Source of the DNA: CATJXY01 sp964623925
GTDB lineage: Bacteria > Bacillota_I > Bacilli_A > Erysipelotrichales > Erysipelotrichaceae
Direction of reading: 5' to 3'
DNA: 7,782 bases
NCBI GenBank assembly: GCA_964623925.1
Contig: CAZUVT010000102.1
Location: 1 to 7,782 of the forward strand
Within the stretch, counting starts at the first letter, position 1; every line of letters starts with the position of its first letter. The position numbers and the translations under genes were made by a program. The notes under the pieces are model-generated. The model did not search any database, was not told the origin of the DNA, and saw only the letters and a program-made list of their open reading frames with translations. Below are positions 6,403 to 7,782 of this stretch, in pieces.

Positions 6403-6439
6403 TTGTAACCAAAATGATATTATTTTACTATTCTATAAT
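6403..6439 (+). promoter_or_regulatory. Putative promoter of asd
   Basis: TTGTAA (6403-6408) and TACTAT (6426-6431) are spaced by 17 bases. A perfect TATAAT (6434-6439) just downstream has no good -35. Either would give a leader of roughly 30-45 bases. A 5-bp inverted repeat (6428-6432 with 6437-6441) overlaps the -10 region. No lysine riboswitch or T-box fits in so short a leader. Confidence 0.4.
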
Positions 6440-6480
6440 AGAGACTATTTTAATTATCATAAAAGAAAAGAGGTCATCAG

Positions 6481-7491
6481 ATGAAAAAATACAACATTGC
6501 AATACTGGGTGCAACAGGAGCAGTTGGTCAGACTATGATTCAAGTTTTAGAAGAAAGAAACTTCCCGGTAAACGATATCAAGTTTTTAGCCAGCCCAGCA
6601 AGCGTCGGAAAGAAAATCAGATTTAAAGATCAAGAAATACCCATTGAAGAAGTTACCCCTGATGCTTTTAAAAACATAGACTTTGTTTTCGGAGCCGTAA
6701 AAAATGATCTTGCAAAAAAATATGCCCCGGACATCATCAAATCAAATGCAGTTTTTATTGACAACAGTTCTGCCTTCCGCTTGGAACACGATGTTCCTTT
6801 AATCATTCCGGAAATCAATCCGGAAGATTGCAGATTTCATCATGGAATTATTGCCAATCCAAATTGTGCAACCATCATCGCTTTAATTGCCTGCTTTCCG
6901 ATTCATCAAATCAATCCGATAAAAAAAATGACTGTAACCACATTTCAAGCTGTGAGTGGAGCCGGAAACCACGGTATGAATGAACTGGAAAAACAAATCA
7001 TTGACCTTTACCATAATCGCGAAACCACAAGTATCGTATTTCCCTATCAAATAGCTTATAATCTAATTCCGCAAATCGGAGAAATAAAGGAAAATGGATA
7101 TACCGCAGAAGAAGAAAAACTCTTATATGAAAGTAGAAAAATCTTGCATTGCCCTTCTCTTGAAGTCAATTGTACCTGTGTCAGAGTTCCAGTCAAAAGA
7201 TGTCATTCCGAATCAATAACACTTACCTGTACTCATAATATAGATATTTTACGCACAAAAGAACAATTAAAAATCGCAGAAGGTGTAAAACTTGAAGAAC
7301 CGTACCCTACCCCTCTTCTTTGCAGCAATCAGGATCTGGTTCTTGTAGGAAGAATCAGAAAAGATCAGTTTAATGAGAATGTATTAGATTTATGGTGTTG
7401 TGGTGATCAGATCAGAAAAGGGGCAGCTACCAATGCAATTCAGATTGCTGAATCACTTATAAAAATGGAGATCAACAATAGAAAAAAATAA
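6481..7491 (+). CDS. asd: Aspartate-semialdehyde dehydrogenase
   Basis: The 336-residue cytosolic enzyme reduces L-aspartyl-4-phosphate with NADPH to L-aspartate-4-semialdehyde, the branch-point precursor of lysine and diaminopimelate, threonine and methionine. The N-terminal dinucleotide fold has GATGAVG (10-16). SSAFR (96-100) carries Arg100, an expected phosphate ligand. The catalytic thiol is Cys129 in NPNCAT (126-131), followed by QAVSGAG (156-162). RVPVKRCHSES (235-245) provides the substrate-binding Arg235 and the acid/base His242. The tail KGAATNAIQIAE (313-324) is conserved. Length fits the 330-370 residue family, and the sequence looks like the Gram-positive type. ATG 6481 follows AAGAGGT (6468-6474) at 6 bases spacing. 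The gene stands alone, divergent from hydCBA, and ends before its own terminator, so no aspartate-pathway partner is adjacent. All key residues are present. Confidence 0.97.
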   Translation: MKKYNIAILGATGAVGQTMIQVLEERNFPVNDIKFLASPASVGKKIRFKDQEIPIEEVTPDAFKNIDFVFGAVKNDLAKKYAPDIIKSNAVFIDNSSAFRLEHDVPLIIPEINPEDCRFHHGIIANPNCATIIALIACFPIHQINPIKKMTVTTFQAVSGAGNHGMNELEKQIIDLYHNRETTSIVFPYQIAYNLIPQIGEIKENGYTAEEEKLLYESRKILHCPSLEVNCTCVRVPVKRCHSESITLTCTHNIDILRTKEQLKIAEGVKLEEPYPTPLLCSNQDLVLVGRIRKDQFNENVLDLWCCGDQIRKGAATNAIQIAESLIKMEINNRKK

Positions 7492-7518
7492 TCAATTCAT
7501 ATCTTTAACGCAACATAA

Positions 7519-7542
7519 AAAAACCCGATTCATCGGGTTTTT
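7519..7542. terminator. Bidirectional terminator shared by asd and tRNA-Leu
   Basis: AAAAACCCGA (7519-7528) pairs with TCGGGTTTTT (7533-7542) around a TTCA loop. A and T runs on each side make it a terminator on both strands. It lies 27 bases after the asd stop and about 25 bases past the 3' end of the minus-strand tRNA gene. Confidence 0.88.
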
Positions 7543-7567
7543 ACATATTCAATATACTCTAATAAAA

Positions 7568-7655
7568 TGGTGCCCGAGGCCGGACTCGAACCGGCACGAC
7601 TTTTGAGGTCGGTGGATTTTGAGTCCACTGCGTCTACCAATTTCACCACTCGGGC
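7568..7655 (-). tRNA. tRNA-Leu (anticodon CAA)
   Basis: The acceptor strands GCCCGAG and CTCGGGC pair over 7 bp (7649-7655 with 7572-7578), with discriminator A and an encoded CCA (7568-7570). The D-loop contains TTGGTAGACGC-type sequence. The anticodon stem GTGGA/TCCAC encloses CTCAAAA, giving anticodon CAA (7619-7621), which reads UUG. A long class II variable arm (GAC/GTC stem) marks leucine, and the T-arm is GCCGG-TTCGAGT-CCGGC. The gene is 88 bases including CCA and appears intact. Confidence 0.97.
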
Positions 7656-7674
7656 AGAAAATATCTGCTTTAAT

Positions 7675-7703
7675 ATAATACAGGATAGCAAATAAAAAAT
7701 CAA
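7675..7703 (-). promoter_or_regulatory. Putative promoter of tRNA-Leu
   Basis: TTGATT (7698-7703) and TATTAT (7675-7680) on the minus strand are separated by exactly 17 bases. Transcription would begin near 7668, about a dozen bases before the mature tRNA 5' end. Confidence 0.55.
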
Positions 7704-7730
7704 GAGTTTTTTTACTTCAATTTACAAAAT

Positions 7731-7753
7731 AAAAAAAGAATCCAAATGGATTC
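7731..7753 (-). terminator. Minus-strand terminator of a gene beyond the right edge
   Basis: GAATCC (7738-7743) and GGATTC (7748-7753) form a 6-bp stem with a four-base loop. On the minus strand it is followed by a run of seven T (7731-7737). The transcript it ends enters from beyond the right edge of the window. Confidence 0.7.
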
Positions 7754-7760
7754 CAGAGAT

Positions 7761-7782
7761 AGGGGGATAGGAAGACCCGGCA
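7761..7782 (-). ncRNA. Possible 3' end of a small structured RNA, perhaps SRP RNA (partial)
   Basis: Read on the minus strand, the edge begins TGCCGGG and runs into CTTCCTATCCCCC, then after about eight bases reaches a terminator hairpin. No coding frame end is evident. Bacterial SRP RNAs carry UGCCGGG shortly before a C-rich 3' strand that pairs with a G-rich 5' end, and this fragment has that layout. Only 22 bases are visible and the pairing partner is outside the window, so this is a tentative call; a 3' untranslated region is an alternative. Confidence 0.3.

Noticed and set aside
6432..6480. Lysine riboswitch or T-box in front of asd
   Set aside because: The leader is far too short for either, and there is no leader terminator hairpin.
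6366..6626. 86-codon plus-strand frame upstream of and overlapping asd
   Set aside because: It starts at a non-ATG codon without a Shine-Dalgarno, and most of it is asd read in another frame.
1..7782. Mobile element, phage, CRISPR or defence system
   Set aside because: No transposase, integrase, direct-repeat array, or toxin/effector-like gene is seen. All larger genes are metabolic or housekeeping, apart from the unassigned RarA-C-like protein.

Overview
The window looks like the chromosome of a low-GC anaerobic member of the Bacillota. The DNA is visibly AT-rich, Shine-Dalgarno sequences are strong (AGGAGG, AAAGGAG, GGAGGT), and intergenic spaces are short and bounded by intrinsic terminators. 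The gene content mixes a DUF402 nucleotide phosphatase of the type common in Bacilli with a trimeric [FeFe]-hydrogenase of fermentative anaerobes. An Erysipelotrichia-like or clostridial host would fit, but this is inference. I see no insertion sequence, phage gene, CRISPR array or defence locus.

Left part (1-2073). A nucleoside tri/diphosphatase gene (DUF402, minus strand) is divergent from a plus-strand pair. The pair is a free methionine-(R)-sulfoxide reductase with all three catalytic cysteines, followed by a stand-alone protein resembling the C-terminal part of the recombination factor RarA/MgsA without its ATPase. The second gene has an unusual start region: a good Shine-Dalgarno serves a 12-codon mini-ORF that ends in an ATGA overlap with the real start, next to a run of six A. 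Two hairpin terminators follow, the second usable from both sides.

Middle (2074-6334). A minus-strand operon, in transcription order hydC, hydB, hydA, encodes a complete trimeric NADH-linked [FeFe]-hydrogenase. HydC is a NuoE-like [2Fe-2S] protein, HydB the NuoF-like FMN/NAD subunit with extra Fe-S domains, and HydA the H-cluster subunit with its electron-relay domains. Together they should exchange electrons between NAD(H), probably ferredoxin, and H+/H2, disposing of fermentative reductant. HydA has Cys-Ser where the L1 motif normally has Cys-Cys, which is the most interesting detail of the window. No maturation genes (hydE, hydF, hydG) are present here.

Right part (6335-7782). The divergent spacer carries a perfect 8-bp inverted repeat next to the hyd -35 box. 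The gene asd (aspartate-semialdehyde dehydrogenase, lysine/threonine/methionine pathway) follows with its own promoter and terminator. A minus-strand tRNA-Leu(CAA) shares that terminator. At the right edge, a minus-strand terminator follows a short stretch that may be the 3' end of a small RNA, possibly the SRP RNA.
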